Source: Phialophora verrucosa
Taxonomy: Eukaryota; Ascomycota; Eurotiomycetes; Chaetothyriales; Herpotrichiellaceae
Direction: 5' to 3'
Assembly: GCA_002099365.1 (NCBI GenBank)
Contig: MSED01000013.1
Location: 1,178,001-1,242,000, forward strand
Length of the DNA: 64,000 bases
Program-made: the position numbers and the translations under genes
In this document: piece by piece, positions 42,761 through 53,479 of the stretch
Position numbering within the stretch: position 1 is the stretch's first letter
Layout of the letters: each line of letters opens with the position of its first letter
Notes under the pieces: model-generated
Databases searched by the model: none
Told to the model about the DNA's origin: nothing
The model's input: the letters and a program-made list of their open reading frames with translations, nothing else

Positions 42761-45700
42761 TCATACAGCGTCGCCATCCACGTTCTGGAGGGCCACATAC
42801 GCACCCCGTTCCCTCTCGCCAGTTCGTCTCTTTATGATCCGACTCTCAAACACACTGCCCACAACGTCCCTCATCTGTCCGAGTACTCCACCAGTAATCC
42901 TCCTCTTGTGCTTGTCACCCATCATAGGCGCGGAAACATTCTTGCCTTCACTTTCCAGCCGTTCGACATCTAGCCACTTCGGCCGTCCCACCCACCTCAA
43001 CGCCAACGAACTGACTGTCACAGAAATGGAACTAAACATCATCGCACTGGCGCTCATCAAAGGCGGCATATGATAACCAAGGGGCAAAAATATCCCCATC
43101 GCAAAGGGCAATCCAATAACGTTGTACGCGCAAGCCCAGATCAGATTCATCTTTATCCGGCGGAAAATCACTCGGCAGAGATGGAGTGCAGTGGGAATAT
43201 TCAAGAGATCGTCGGCCCGCATGATCACGATGTCGGCGGCTTCGACAGCGATGTCTGAGCCGGAAACGAGACCGATGCCGACGTTCGCAGTGGCTAGTGC
43301 CGGGGAATCGTTGATCCCGTCGCCAACCATGGCCACCACTTCGCCGGCGGATTGAAGATCGGAGACAATGGATTGCTTTTCACCGGGGGAGACGGACGCG
43401 CGGATGCTCTCACGCGGGATACCCACGAGATCTGCGATGGAGAGGGCCGTATTGTACGTATCACCCGTGACGAGGGACGTGGAGATGCCCATTTTATGGA
43501 GAGCGGTGATTGCTGCGGGGGCTGTCGGTTTCAGTGTATCCGACAGTCCTATGTGTCCCGCGTATTGGCCATTGATCGCCACGTATATGGTGGTAATTCC
43601 GGTCTTGGACTTCATACGCGTAGTGGGTGACAGGGCGGCATTGACCGAGTTCTCAATCTCTGCGGGGATATCGATCTTCTTGTTTGCTAAGAAGGTGGCG
43701 TTGCCGACATAGACTTTGTACTGGCTCTGATCACCTGGATTGTTGAGCTCGATGATGGCTGAGACGCCCTGGCCAACTGTGACGCCAAAGGTGCCAACTT
43801 GGCCTGGTAGGGTCTCTTCCGGTCCGAGGCCAAGTTTCTCCTTGGCGGCAAGGACGATAGATTTGGCGATAGGATGTTCGGATCCTGCTTCGGCGAGACC
43901 AACCAGTGACCACCACAGTTTATGGCGCCATTCGTTTTGGTTCCAGAGACTGGCATAATTCGTATCGGCGACATTGAGCTTGCCAAATGTAAGAGTACCG
44001 GTCTTGTCGAGGACGATGTGAGTGATTCTTGTGGCGGTCTCAAGCGCGGCACCACCTTTGACAAGAATACCTAGTTGGGAAGCGGTCCCTGTGCCGACCA
44101 TCACAGCCGTAGGAGTGGCCAACCCAAGCGCGCAGGGACAAGCGAAGACGATGACCGAGATGCACAGTTTCAGGCAGACCATGAACTTCCCACCATTTTG
44201 CTTGTCTGTGAAAATCTTCGGCGGGTTTGGCAACATATGGCTGAGGATCATCCATCCAATAAAGGTCACCAACCCGAGCAGGATAATGATCGGGACAAAG
44301 TAGCCTGCAACAAGATCTGCCATTCGCTGGATGGGTGCTCGACTCGTCTGCGCTTCTTGCACGAGGGTAACGATCTGGCTCAGTTGGGTGTCCTTTCCAG
44401 CCCGGGTGACTTTGAAATCGATCTTGCCAGCACCATTAACCGTGCCCGCGATAAGTGCGTTGCCCTTCTTTTTCTGGATAGGCATCGCTTCACCAGTGAC
44501 CATGCTTTCATCCACAAAGCTTTCGCCACGGGTAACGATGCCATCTGCGGGAATTTTGTCTCCGGGACGCAGGATGACAATATCTCCAACCTCGATCAGC
44601 TCGGTGGGAATAACCTTCTCAATAGCCGATGGACCTGATGGGCCGGACGCGCTAGGACTGGATGGGACTCTCCTCAGGTTCGCATCTATTGTTGAGGTCT
44701 TCTCCAGAACTGGCGAAGATGGGGCTGTCCAAGATTCGGCCAGTCTCTCGGCGTATAGCGGATCTTCGTAGATAGTCGCCATACTGGGAGCCAGAGACAT
44801 GAGCTGCGACAAGGCCTTTGATGTCTGTCCTTTCGCCCGATTTTCAAGCCACCTGCCCAAGGTAATAAACGTGATAAGCATAGTACTGGTGTCAAAGATA
44901 GTACTAGGCTTGGTATGAGGGGGTATCAAAATCGCCACAAGGACAGCAAAACAGCTGAAGAAGAACGCCGTAGAAGTACCAAGGACCACCAATACATCCA
45001 TGGTCGGTGATCTATGTTTTAAACTCTTGTATGCTGAGATGTAGAATCGCTTTCCGACGCCGAATTGTACAGGAATCGTGAGGCCTAAGCAAATGATGTC
45101 GCCCAAAAAAAGACCCGAGATGATTTCGATGGCGCCAAAGTTTATAGATGGTAGGAACATGGGTATAATCATGCTGATCAAAAAGACGGGGATTGCAAAC
45201 CCTAATGATGTGAGGAATGCTCTCTTCCACTCCTGGATTTCTTTGGTTTTGGCAAGTGATTCTAGTTGCGCGTTGTTGTCCTCGGAATCCGCAACTAGAG
45301 CGTTGAAGCCGGCGTCTTCGACGGCTGCGACTATCATTCGAAGACCAATGACCGCGGAGTCGTAGTTGATGGTGGCCCGAGAGGAGGAAAGGCTGATAAC
45401 AGCACTGGTGATGCCAGGCTTCGACCGTAGAGTGTTTTCCAGCTCTGTCGCGGTCTGTCCATCCACAAGGCCGTAAATTCTTAATTGCTGGGACACTATT
45501 GTAGAGCCAAGGGCGTTCGTCTCAGCCTGGGAAGAGATGATCCTCGCATCGAATCCAGCATCTTCTATGAGTTCGACAATCTTTTCCGAGGGCAGGGCGA
45601 CCGGATCGTGTGAAATAACCGCTCGTTCAGCTAGAAGACTGATTTGGAATTTGACCAAGCCTGGGACATTGTTGAAGGCGCCTTCGACGGAAGACGTGCA

Positions 45701-46363
45701 AGCCCCACAAGTCATGCCTTCGATAGCGACCGTAGTCGTCCATGTATGTGACTGGTCTTTGCCCTCCGCCTCGCCTTCGGTGGCCTTCGCAACGTCCTGG
45801 AGTTTTGAGTCCACCACCGTAGCGTCAAAGCCTCGATCTTCGATAATCTCGGCCAGCGCTTCGGCACTTATGACCTTTGCATCATGCTGCACGATCGCCC
45901 GCTCGGCTAAAAGCGAGACGCTCATGCTCTTTACCCCCGGAACATCTTTGAATCCAGCTTCGACGGAAGACGTGCAGGCACCGCAGGTCATGCCTTGCAC
46001 CGATATCGTGGTTGTTGTGATCTGAGACCCGGAATCGGTCGGCGCTGTCTTTATGGTCAGGGTAGGAGGCGGAGGCAGAGGCAGATCGGTTGACAAGACT
46101 TCGGCGTCAAAGCCACGATCCTCAATGATTTCTGCAATTTTGTCGGGTGATAATTTCTTTGGATCATGGTGTACCACTGCTCTTCCCATCATTAAGCTGA
46201 CCGACACGGCACCGGCGCCATCCAGATCTTTGAACCCAGATTCTACTGCAGACGTGCAAGCCCCGCAAGTCATCCCGTCGACTTTGAGGGTGGTAGTGGC
46301 CATGTGCGCCGGAGTCGGTTGTGGCTGCGGCGGCTGGTCGACACCATCGTCAATGAGGCTCAT
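42761..46363 (-). CDS. ccc2: Copper-transporting P1B-type ATPase (CCC2 family)
   Basis: Single exon, 1200 aa. Three N-terminal heavy-metal domains each carry GMTCGACTS (first at residues 30-38, then near 127 and 217). A fourth domain-like segment near 300-365 has the fold pattern but reads GLVDGQTATE, with no CxxC. Eight membrane segments follow. Key motifs are TGEAMP (near 622), the copper-path CPC at 742-744, the phosphorylated Asp786 in DKTGTL and the hinge GDGINDSPAL (near 1010). The protein pumps Cu(I) into the trans-Golgi for laccases, multicopper oxidases and tyrosinases. A second in-frame ATG at residue 21 begins just before the first metal domain and could be the real start. Single-exon size and order match fungal CCC2. 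Confidence 0.95.
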   Translation of the reverse strand: MSLIDDGVDQPPQPQPTPAHMATTTLKVDGMTCGACTSAVESGFKDLDGAGAVSVSLMMGRAVVHHDPKKLSPDKIAEIIEDRGFDAEVLSTDLPLPPPPTLTIKTAPTDSGSQITTTTISVQGMTCGACTSSVEAGFKDVPGVKSMSVSLLAERAIVQHDAKVISAEALAEIIEDRGFDATVVDSKLQDVAKATEGEAEGKDQSHTWTTTVAIEGMTCGACTSSVEGAFNNVPGLVKFQISLLAERAVISHDPVALPSEKIVELIEDAGFDARIISSQAETNALGSTIVSQQLRIYGLVDGQTATELENTLRSKPGITSAVISLSSSRATINYDSAVIGLRMIVAAVEDAGFNALVADSEDNNAQLESLAKTKEIQEWKRAFLTSLGFAIPVFLISMIIPMFLPSINFGAIEIISGLFLGDIICLGLTIPVQFGVGKRFYISAYKSLKHRSPTMDVLVVLGTSTAFFFSCFAVLVAILIPPHTKPSTIFDTSTMLITFITLGRWLENRAKGQTSKALSQLMSLAPSMATIYEDPLYAERLAESWTAPSSPVLEKTSTIDANLRRVPSSPSASGPSGPSAIEKVIPTELIEVGDIVILRPGDKIPADGIVTRGESFVDESMVTGEAMPIQKKKGNALIAGTVNGAGKIDFKVTRAGKDTQLSQIVTLVQEAQTSRAPIQRMADLVAGYFVPIIILLGLVTFIGWMILSHMLPNPPKIFTDKQNGGKFMVCLKLCISVIVFACPCALGLATPTAVMVGTGTASQLGILVKGGAALETATRITHIVLDKTGTLTFGKLNVADTNYASLWNQNEWRHKLWWSLVGLAEAGSEHPIAKSIVLAAKEKLGLGPEETLPGQVGTFGVTVGQGVSAIIELNNPGDQSQYKVYVGNATFLANKKIDIPAEIENSVNAALSPTTRMKSKTGITTIYVAINGQYAGHIGLSDTLKPTAPAAITALHKMGISTSLVTGDTYNTALSIADLVGIPRESIRASVSPGEKQSIVSDLQSAGEVVAMVGDGINDSPALATANVGIGLVSGSDIAVEAADIVIMRADDLLNIPTALHLCRVIFRRIKMNLIWACAYNVIGLPFAMGIFLPLGYHMPPLMSASAMMFSSISVTVSSLALRWVGRPKWLDVERLESEGKNVSAPMMGDKHKRRITGGVLGQMRDVVGSVFESRIIKRRTGERERGAYVALQNVDGDAV

Positions 46364-47074
46364 CTTGACGGCCGGTCAATAGGTACGTGTTATTGTGCGT
46401 ATTATCGGAGGCAGAGGATCATAAACTACTCATGGTTCTGGAAACGCGCTTCGGAGGATGAGGCAGCTGGTTGATGGGCGAAGAGGAACCACGCTGGTCG
46501 AAGTGGGAAAAGGAACAAGGCTCAATGAATGTCGGGAGAGAAAGCGAAAGCGACCATGAAGCGAGTCACGGACTGTGTATAGCGGAGACCGAATTGCAAA
46601 GTGAGTGCGGAAAGCGAGCAGCGAGAGGTGAGACGGGGGTGAAGCTGAGAAATACAAGCGATTCAGGCGCTGAAACCGAATCCGACACCATCTCCGTTTT
46701 CGGTTGTTTCTCACCTCCCTCTCGGCATCGCGCGACCACCAGCCACAATACGACAGCCACAGGGGCCGATCAGGCCACTGTACGGAGTTAATGAGCAAAC
46801 GGTAATGACAGTGATGGACCCGTGGCCGCTGTACGCGTTGGTCGATCGAGTCTATTGGAAGAACTTTCCAAAAGGTGAGTTGAAAGCGTGGCGATCCAAA
46901 TAAAGCACAAGCTGCATGGTGGCATAATGGCTCTGTTCAAGTTGCCTTCGTCGTGCCTGCCAAGAATCAATGCCCGCAATGACAGCCTTGCGGAGCCTTG
47001 CCTGAGCATCTCGTCGTGTCACTCTGCCTTCGTCTCTCCATCCTCGCTGTTCCGACAGTAGCCCCGCTTCGACA
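46364..47074. promoter_or_regulatory. Divergent promoter region, ccc2 and CSN7 genes
   Basis: 711 bp between two divergent ATGs. Short frames here overlap on opposite strands and show no features. No specific metal-response element could be identified with confidence. Confidence 0.5.
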
Positions 47075-48089
47075 ATGGACCAAGTGCAGGCAAAAGCCCT
47101 GGCGGCGATACAGCCTGTCGTCTACCAAATCACAACTAGCAAGAATGCCTCACCACGCTTCGTTGCGGAATTGATCAAGGGCGCCATTTCTGACCGCGGA
47201 GCATTTATCTTCACGGAATTGCTCCAACTGCCCGCTGTACAAGCTTTGAAGGGAACAGAATTCGAGCCTTGGTTGACGCTGCTGGAGATCTTCAGCTGGG
47301 GCACGTACGAGGAATACAAAGGTACATCGCAGGCCTACTTTGAGACGTTGCAGGACTCACAACTCTCCAGCACACCCGTCCCTTCCCCCGTTGGACGACC
47401 ACCAGACGCTGAAACTCCGCCAACTCACCCTCCTCACCCTCGCCTCCCCATTCTCTCCGCCCACACCGAACAATAACGACACCAACAACCTAACTTACGC
47501 CTCCCTCCTGTCGCGCCTCCAACTCACCAGCGCCGACGAACTGGAAGGCCTGATAACGACCTCCATCGACTGCAACCTCCTCACCGGCCGCCTCTACCCT
47601 ACTTCCTCCCCACCAACAGTTCACATCATCTCCGTCGCCCCCCTCCGCGATCTCCGCCCACAATCTCTCCCAACTCTCCTTCAAATCTTGCAAACATGGG
47701 AATCACGCTGCGTCTCTGTAGTCTCAGACCTCGAGGCTCAGATCGCTGCGATCCGCGCCACAGCCCAACAACGTGCGCTGAAGGAGAAAAGCCGCCAAGA
47801 TCTCGTCGACTCGCTAGTCCTGAGCAATGACAAATCCTTGAATGACAATGGCGCTGCTGGAGGACGAGCAACAAGGGGAGCAGGACAGAAGCTGGGCAGC
47901 AAGCGGGATCTGGATCAGCATATCGAGGGCGAAGATGATGACTACGAAGAAGAATATGAAGGAATGGATATAGACGAGGGAGTCGGTGAGGGTGTTGGAC
48001 TTCCAGCAGGTGGAAGCGGCAGTGGGAGTCGAGGAGGAGGAGGAGGTACGCGGGGCGCGAAGAGGAATCGTGGACGGGGTTCGAAGTGA
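47075..48089 (+). CDS. csn7: COP9 signalosome subunit 7 (PCI domain)
   Basis: Exons 47075-47321 and 47371-48089 (49-nt intron) give 321 aa. The junction was placed at TCTCCAG/CACACC because it alone yields EEYKAHPSLPPLDDHQTLKLRQLTLLTLA, the conserved PCI segment of subunit 7. The N-terminal helical part (FVAELIKGAISDRGAFIFTELLQLP) and the later LYPTSSPPTVHIISVAPLRDL segment are typical. The complex removes NEDD8 from cullins and in filamentous fungi controls development and secondary metabolism. The tail is acidic (EGEDDDYEEEYEGMDID) then Gly/Arg-rich (GSRGGGGGTRGAKRNRGRG), a common end for the fungal subunit. Called csnG in Aspergillus. Confidence 0.9.
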
Positions 48090-49138
48090 GCACTGCACAA
48101 GAGGGCGAACCCGACATGGGGTCCGCTTCAGCTGGGCAGCCGTTGACGAGATCAAGTGTGCATGGGGACTAAACGGCGTGAACCAGGCAAAGAAGGTCAT
48201 CCCACTAGCCGCGGGCCAGGAACGCTCAACCCTGCGTCTGTGGATAGAAAGGATCCGTGTCCTCCTACCCAGTGACACTGACATGTTTCCGAAACGGCTA
48301 CCTTGCTTTTAAACATGGCGGAAGCGTGGGTATGAGCGGACTGCTCCGTTCTGCGACGAGGACATGAATTAATGTGTGCACGACCACGATGAGACCAGTT
48401 TCCCACGATAGGAATGCTACTAAGCACTGAGCACGCAGGGAATCATGAAGTGACAAGGGAGAAGAGTCCGGGTTGTGCGACACCAAAGCGGCAGTGCGCT
48501 TCCTGTTACTGGAGACTCAGGGTTAAAACCACTTGCGCAGACCGGTGGTACGGATCTCCTGTCCAGTTGCACCCGATTCTTCTGCTGGACATGGTATGCT
48601 GCCTTGATGCCGAGGGAATGACAAGCCGGTGGATGAATTAGAGCTCGACCTATGTTGCGCATTGAAGCCTCTAGCGAAGTTGTAAAGCTCACATCAGAGC
48701 CCATGTGCTTGTTCCACGCATGTGAATAATTGATCGAATGCATAGCTAACAGCATACATATCCAAGCTCGCCCTCTGTGTGCCTTGCTCTTGCACCGATC
48801 TGAATCGATCTTGAGCCGCACCCGATTTATGCTGCAAGATCTGGTTGCGTTGTTTCCGTTGGCGCTGAGAGTCTCTTTTGTGCGACCCGGGCTTATTCAT
48901 TCCCCGGATTGTGTCCGAGCGGTTGCACTCGTTGAGCTCGTGGACACTGTTTCGACACCTGCTGGCCGCTGTCGAGGAGAACGCCGTTCCATCCCAGTAC
49001 ACGCTCGCTGAAATATAGACACATTAAATTCGACGCAAGCCAACCCAGTCCCATCAACCTGTCTGATCGTCTCGCCGTTGAACACCTGTCATCCCATTTC
49101 TACCGATTGATTTTCATCGGGCATTTCTTGGTGCGAGC
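48090..49138. other. Convergent intergenic region, 1.05 kb
   Basis: Between the 3' ends of the CSN7 and RAX1-like genes. Open frames lack features; nothing else seen. Confidence 0.5.
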
Positions 49139-50411
49139 CTAGAACCTCGTCCCAGGGACAAAGATAAAAAGCACACATAACCCAACCGCTACAGCCATGA
49201 ACATGAAGAGCGCCATCGTCGCCCTTGTGAGCAGCAGCCTCCGCACAAAAGGCTCCTTGATCCGTGACCAGTTCATCCAGGTGTATTCACTAAATCCCAG
49301 GTATGCGGCAACGATGTCGAGTTTATATTGGTAGGAGACGAGGAAATATGACCCGATCGTGAATGGAAGAATGATCTAATAGACTCGGTTAGCATGAAAG
49401 AGTTTCAAGGCCGGAAGATGGAAAGAACTCACCCAACAACGAGTAGCTCTGGACCTATCCCTCAAGATCATGTAATAGCCAGTCCAGAAGCCAGCCATCA
49501 AGCTCGTGAGCCCAATGATCAATCTGATTAGCACACTCAAGGGAACCAGGTTTCCTAAAGCTTTGGCCTGCAAAAATCCGGGAAACGCATCCCTTTCCAT
49601 TGCCTGGAAGACGTAGTCCTTGGCGTCGTCGAACACCTCGGGGTCATCTCGTCCTTCTTCTTCGATGGCGCGAATGATCTTGTTCAGCATCGTGTCGGGC
49701 AGAACAATTTCCCTTTCGGAACCCGGTAAAACAAATGTGTAGAGAATCTTCTCCGCAGATGCTTTGATGTCGGCTCTAGCGACACTGTGTCCCGGAGAGT
49801 TCGAGTCCGTCCGTACTTCAGGAGTAGAATTGGCAAAGCTAGGTTGCGGCATTTCTGGCGGCGTTGGTCTGTCGCCTGAAGGTCGATTCAAATTTCTTGA
49901 ATTTGCTGACCCCATGCTATGGGAGGGCGAGCGATCAGTCGGGCCGCCAGCGGCACCTTCTCTACTTCGTGGTGTTTTGGGTGCGCTTGAATTGTCGCCC
50001 CTCAATATGGCGGACACTCTGGACTCTTGCCCGGGTTTTCTTGCATCAACTCCCTCACCAAGGTCGAATTGTTCGAGAAGCGCTGATGACCTTTTGCTGG
50101 TCGTCTTTTCCATCTCGGGGGTATCCACGAGCATCGACCGGCGTAGTTCTCGGACGTAGTGCCGGCACAGAGACATATGCTGGGACACATCAAGCCTGCA
50201 GGCGGGTTAGCTGCATTCAGGACCTCGAAACCCACTGTCAGACTCACCAGAAGTCGAGATAGTCCACTGAGCGCTGCTGGTCGCGCATGTAGATGTAGAA
50301 GGAGAACAGGTCGACTGGCGCCAGAGTCCTCCTTCCCAGAACCTCCATCAATGTCGGCAGGCGATTACGGACCTCGACATCTTCGCCTCGAGTTCCATGG
50401 TGGTGCGCCAT
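49139..50411 (-). CDS. RGS-domain membrane protein, RAX1-like
   Basis: Exons 50411-50248, 50195-49433 and 49375-49139 (introns 52 and 57 nt) give 387 aa. The start MAHHHGTRGEDVEVRNRLPT is followed by an RGS-like helical domain (VDLFSFYIYMRDQQRSVDYL), split by a Ser/Pro-rich insertion (about 95-170), and resuming with ILYTFVLPGSE and AKDYVFQAMERDAFPGF. Three hydrophobic segments follow (LIRLIIGLTSLMAGFW; IILPFTIGSYFLVSYQY; MALFMFMAVAVGLCVLFIF), the last encoded by exon 3. This arrangement is that of yeast Rax1 and Aspergillus RgsC, membrane proteins with roles in bud-site or growth polarity and G-protein signalling. The third exon was found because it continues the membrane domain to a natural stop. 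Confidence 0.85.
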
Positions 50412-51276
50412 TATTGTGGTCGATCTCAGCGCGCAACCAAGTCGCTGTTGCTCGGGCCGCTAAGCAGATCGCGCTTGTACAGGAGGGCAGTGGGTGTCGC
50501 AATACTCGCGGGGTTTCTTTGATTCACTATTGCTGTTTACCTGGACGCAACGATTCCTGACGCTGAGTGCTGCAGGTTGAGTGAGGTCGAGGTGGAACGG
50601 AAGTGACGTGAGGTGGACGTGAAATGAGTCTGAAATGCGGACGGGTGGATCTTGCTTCACAGCGCGGCCATCGTTGTTCGGAGTTGCAGGGAGTGTGCCG
50701 ACGAGAAGGCAGCGGGTAAGAGAGCGACGTACGAGTATAACGAGACAGTGATTGACTACGTATCGCAGTGAGATGGAGTGGACCGCCTGAGGAGGTCTGG
50801 CTGAAAGCAGGGAAGGAGAGTGTGAGGCTGTACTCTGTAATCTGGGAATTAGACGCGACCGGGGCAACCTGTAGCGCGATTCTGGTTGGCTGGTTGGCGC
50901 CGCTCACAATCTGCACCTCTCCGAACTTATTTTTCACTGCCAGCCAAACAATGCGCAGGCTCCAACTCTGACCACTAATTGTTAAGTCGGACATCCGTTA
51001 CACACTACGAGTAGGTGATTTTGTTTGCTTTTAAAATGGCGGGTTGCACTGAAGACGGGTGAAACAAATTACACTAGCTTTGTGCGACAAAGAAGCAAAT
51101 CCACAAAAGTCATCGTGTCAAATGTTCATTCATGATCAAAATCAGCCCAACGCCTGTGATGCAGTTTGGGTATCATATCGCGTGCAAAATGGTCATCACC
51201 CTTCCAGTCGCGCAAAACCACCGCCAAACTCCCTGGCAGACGCCATCCTTGATGCAAAGATGCTTGGGCAGATTTA
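50412..51276. other. Intergenic between RAX1-like and GCN5 genes
   Basis: 865 bp holding the RAX1-like promoter and the GCN5 3' end (both genes on minus). No supported gene. Confidence 0.5.
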
Positions 51277-52833
51277 TCACTCAGCCAAGTGCTGTCGTGT
51301 TGTCAGTGAGGAGCACAGTACCATGACCACTGGAGCAGATACTTACCGACCACTCGGGAATGTTCTTGATCTGCTGCCACATGAACTTCTCCAGCTTGTT
51401 CGCACTCTTAGCATACGGGGTGGTCTCGTTGTTGTAGCGCCGACAGTTATCGAAGATCAGCCTGGAATCCTTGATGAAGTCCTCTGGTCTCGGGTACAAA
51501 TCGTTCTGTAGACGCTCCTCCATGGTCGACAGATCCATCGGCTCCTTAATGACTTCGTAGTAGTCAGGCACCTCGTCCTTGTTGACCGGCTGAGCAAAAG
51601 GCCATGCTGCTGTATGGTTCTGCATGTCATTGAGCAGATGAAGGAGCTGATTGTAGTTCGGACCGTGCCTAGGTTGTCTGGACAGCTCATCCATCGAGGG
51701 CGACCATCCTGATTCTTTGATGGCGGGGATTGACATTGGATCGATCTCGACCACGCCGTTCTTCCATGCAGCTGGTGGCGGGTGTACGATATGCGACTTA
51801 CTCACAGCTCGGATCTTGGCCATGACTGCTTCTTTCTGTTTCTGAAGCATGCGGGGGGCTTCGAGATATCGAATCTTGGGGATCATGCTGCACTGCATAA
51901 TCGTGCCTCCTTCGTAATCCTTGATGTATCCCATCCAGATTGACTTTTCCAACGTGATCTCTTTGGTGAATCCTTGCTTCTTGAAATAGCCAATAGCATA
52001 GTTGTCGGCATAGGTCAGGAAATACATGATCGGAGACGTCGCCTTGACGTAGTCTTTTAGATGCGCCATCAGATGGGCCCCATATCCCTTGACTTGCTGG
52101 TCGGAGGAGATGGCGCAGAAGACGATCTCTGCAAACTTCCTCGAATTGAACGGTCGATAGGTAATTCCTCCGACGACTTCAAGTGGCTGCTTGATAATGG
52201 CGATAGAGAGATGGGTCTTGTCGTACACGAGTCGAGCAATGTAATCCTTGGGCATCTTAGGCAGTTGCTTCTGGAAGATACATTTCAACCCGGTCAGTAT
52301 TATGTTGCTCTCTCTCGAGTTGTCGTTGTTGACCACTCTGAACTCGATCTCTCCTTGCTTCTCTTCGACCGCAGCGGCTTTGAGGGGGAAATCGACCGGG
52401 GTAGGAGTGATGGGAGGGTCAGTGTCGGACTGTACAGAGAAGACGTTAGCACCGGTGGTTTGCACTGCAAATCGCTGCATAAGAGAAGAGCGGCGGCGCA
52501 TACGGCCATGCTCCTCTATGACTGAGACCGAAATTCTCGTATCTGTATCTGTCGAGATGTTGGAACCCGAGCGATACAGGGCATCATCGCTGCCGGGCGA
52601 GAAACTGCCCAACAGAGGAGTACGCGAAGACATCGCAGGGAAGTAGATTTACCTCTTCGTGTTTGACGCCGTTGTCGAGGACAGGCGACTCAGTCCTTGC
52701 TTTCTTCGATCGGGAGGACGCCGCATCCTCCGAAGCCTTGCGTTTTGTATCTGTGATCACAAGCGGTCAGTGAACCATGACATGCAATCCTGCCACACCC
52801 AGACCACTCACGTTCGCCGTTTATAGGTGCCAT
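51277..52833 (-). CDS. gcn5: Histone acetyltransferase GCN5 (SAGA catalytic subunit)
   Basis: Exons 52833-52812, 52750-52653, 52429-51347 and 51291-51277 give 405 aa. The basic N-terminus (TKRKASEDAASSRSKKA) is a likely nuclear signal. The GNAT domain (about 70-235) has FAEIVFCAISSDQQ with the catalytic Glu141 and the acetyl-CoA loop QQVKGYGAHL. The bromodomain (about 297-400) has the VPDYYEVIKEPMDLSTME and YNNETTPYAK motifs and binds acetyl-lysine. The last exon is only five codons (HLAE, stop). GCN5 acetylates histone H3 in SAGA/ADA complexes and activates transcription. Its third exon is preceded by a 223-nt intron containing an in-frame ATG at 52633 that stays open into the GNAT domain; an alternative start is possible. 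Confidence 0.95.
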
Positions 52834-53074
52834 GATGGCTGACCCAGTCTCTATACTGGCCGTGGTTTGTTTTGTGGCGAGAGTTCTAGTTGACTCTCTG
52901 GAGACATGAAGAGGGGAATTGATGCGGGGCCGGAAATACTTTCCGCCGGAGTCGCATCTCTTTTCCCCTGCGAGAGACCAGCTTGCACCGTGTCAACGCT
53001 CTCAAAGTCAACCTCTGCTATTGAAACTCGAGTCACTTTTTCAGTCAAGTCTAAATCTCCTCACTGACACGTCA
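52834..53074. promoter_or_regulatory. Short divergent promoter, GCN5 and OST5 genes
   Basis: Only 241 bp separate the two ATGs, so the genes share a bidirectional promoter. No specific element assigned. Confidence 0.55.
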
Positions 53075-53405
53075 ATGTCGCTTTACGAGGTCTGGCAATC
53101 AGCTGCGGGCAACCCTTTCCAGCCTACGGTTGGTAAGGAGAGCCAGCTGTTCGTTGGACTGTCACTGTTGTTCATTGGTGAGCTCCATCAACTCACGGCT
53201 CTTGGATATTGTACTGATCTTTGCAGGCGTGATATTCACCGGACTTTTCGCCTTGAACAAAAGCCCTCTGTCATTGCCTATCTTCGGAGTTCCTGCTTCA
53301 CTGGCGTTCGGGTAGGTCAAGATTGGGCCACATTTGGACAACCAGTAACGCCCTTGTAGATTCGGTGCCGTCTTCGCCATCTGCGGATTTGGGGTGTACG
53401 TCTGA
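53075..53405 (+). CDS. ost5: Oligosaccharyltransferase subunit OST5
   Basis: Exons 53075-53177, 53227-53311 and 53360-53405 (introns 49 and 48 nt) give 77 aa. It reads MSLYEVWQSAAGNPFQPT, then two membrane helices (QLFVGLSLLFIGVIFTGLFA and LPIFGVPASLAFGFGAVFA) and ends GFGVYV, the C-terminus of yeast Ost5. OST5 is a small subunit of the ER complex that transfers the lipid-linked glycan to Asn residues. The gene is easily missed: two introns in 331 bp and a very short product. All junctions are standard GT-AG and keep the helices in frame. Confidence 0.85.
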
Positions 53406-53479
53406 ACCTCTGCCTATTAGTCTTGCCGTCAGGTCGCGGAACTGGGAAAGACAACGGCCCTGCCGTGTGAGCTTGCAGC

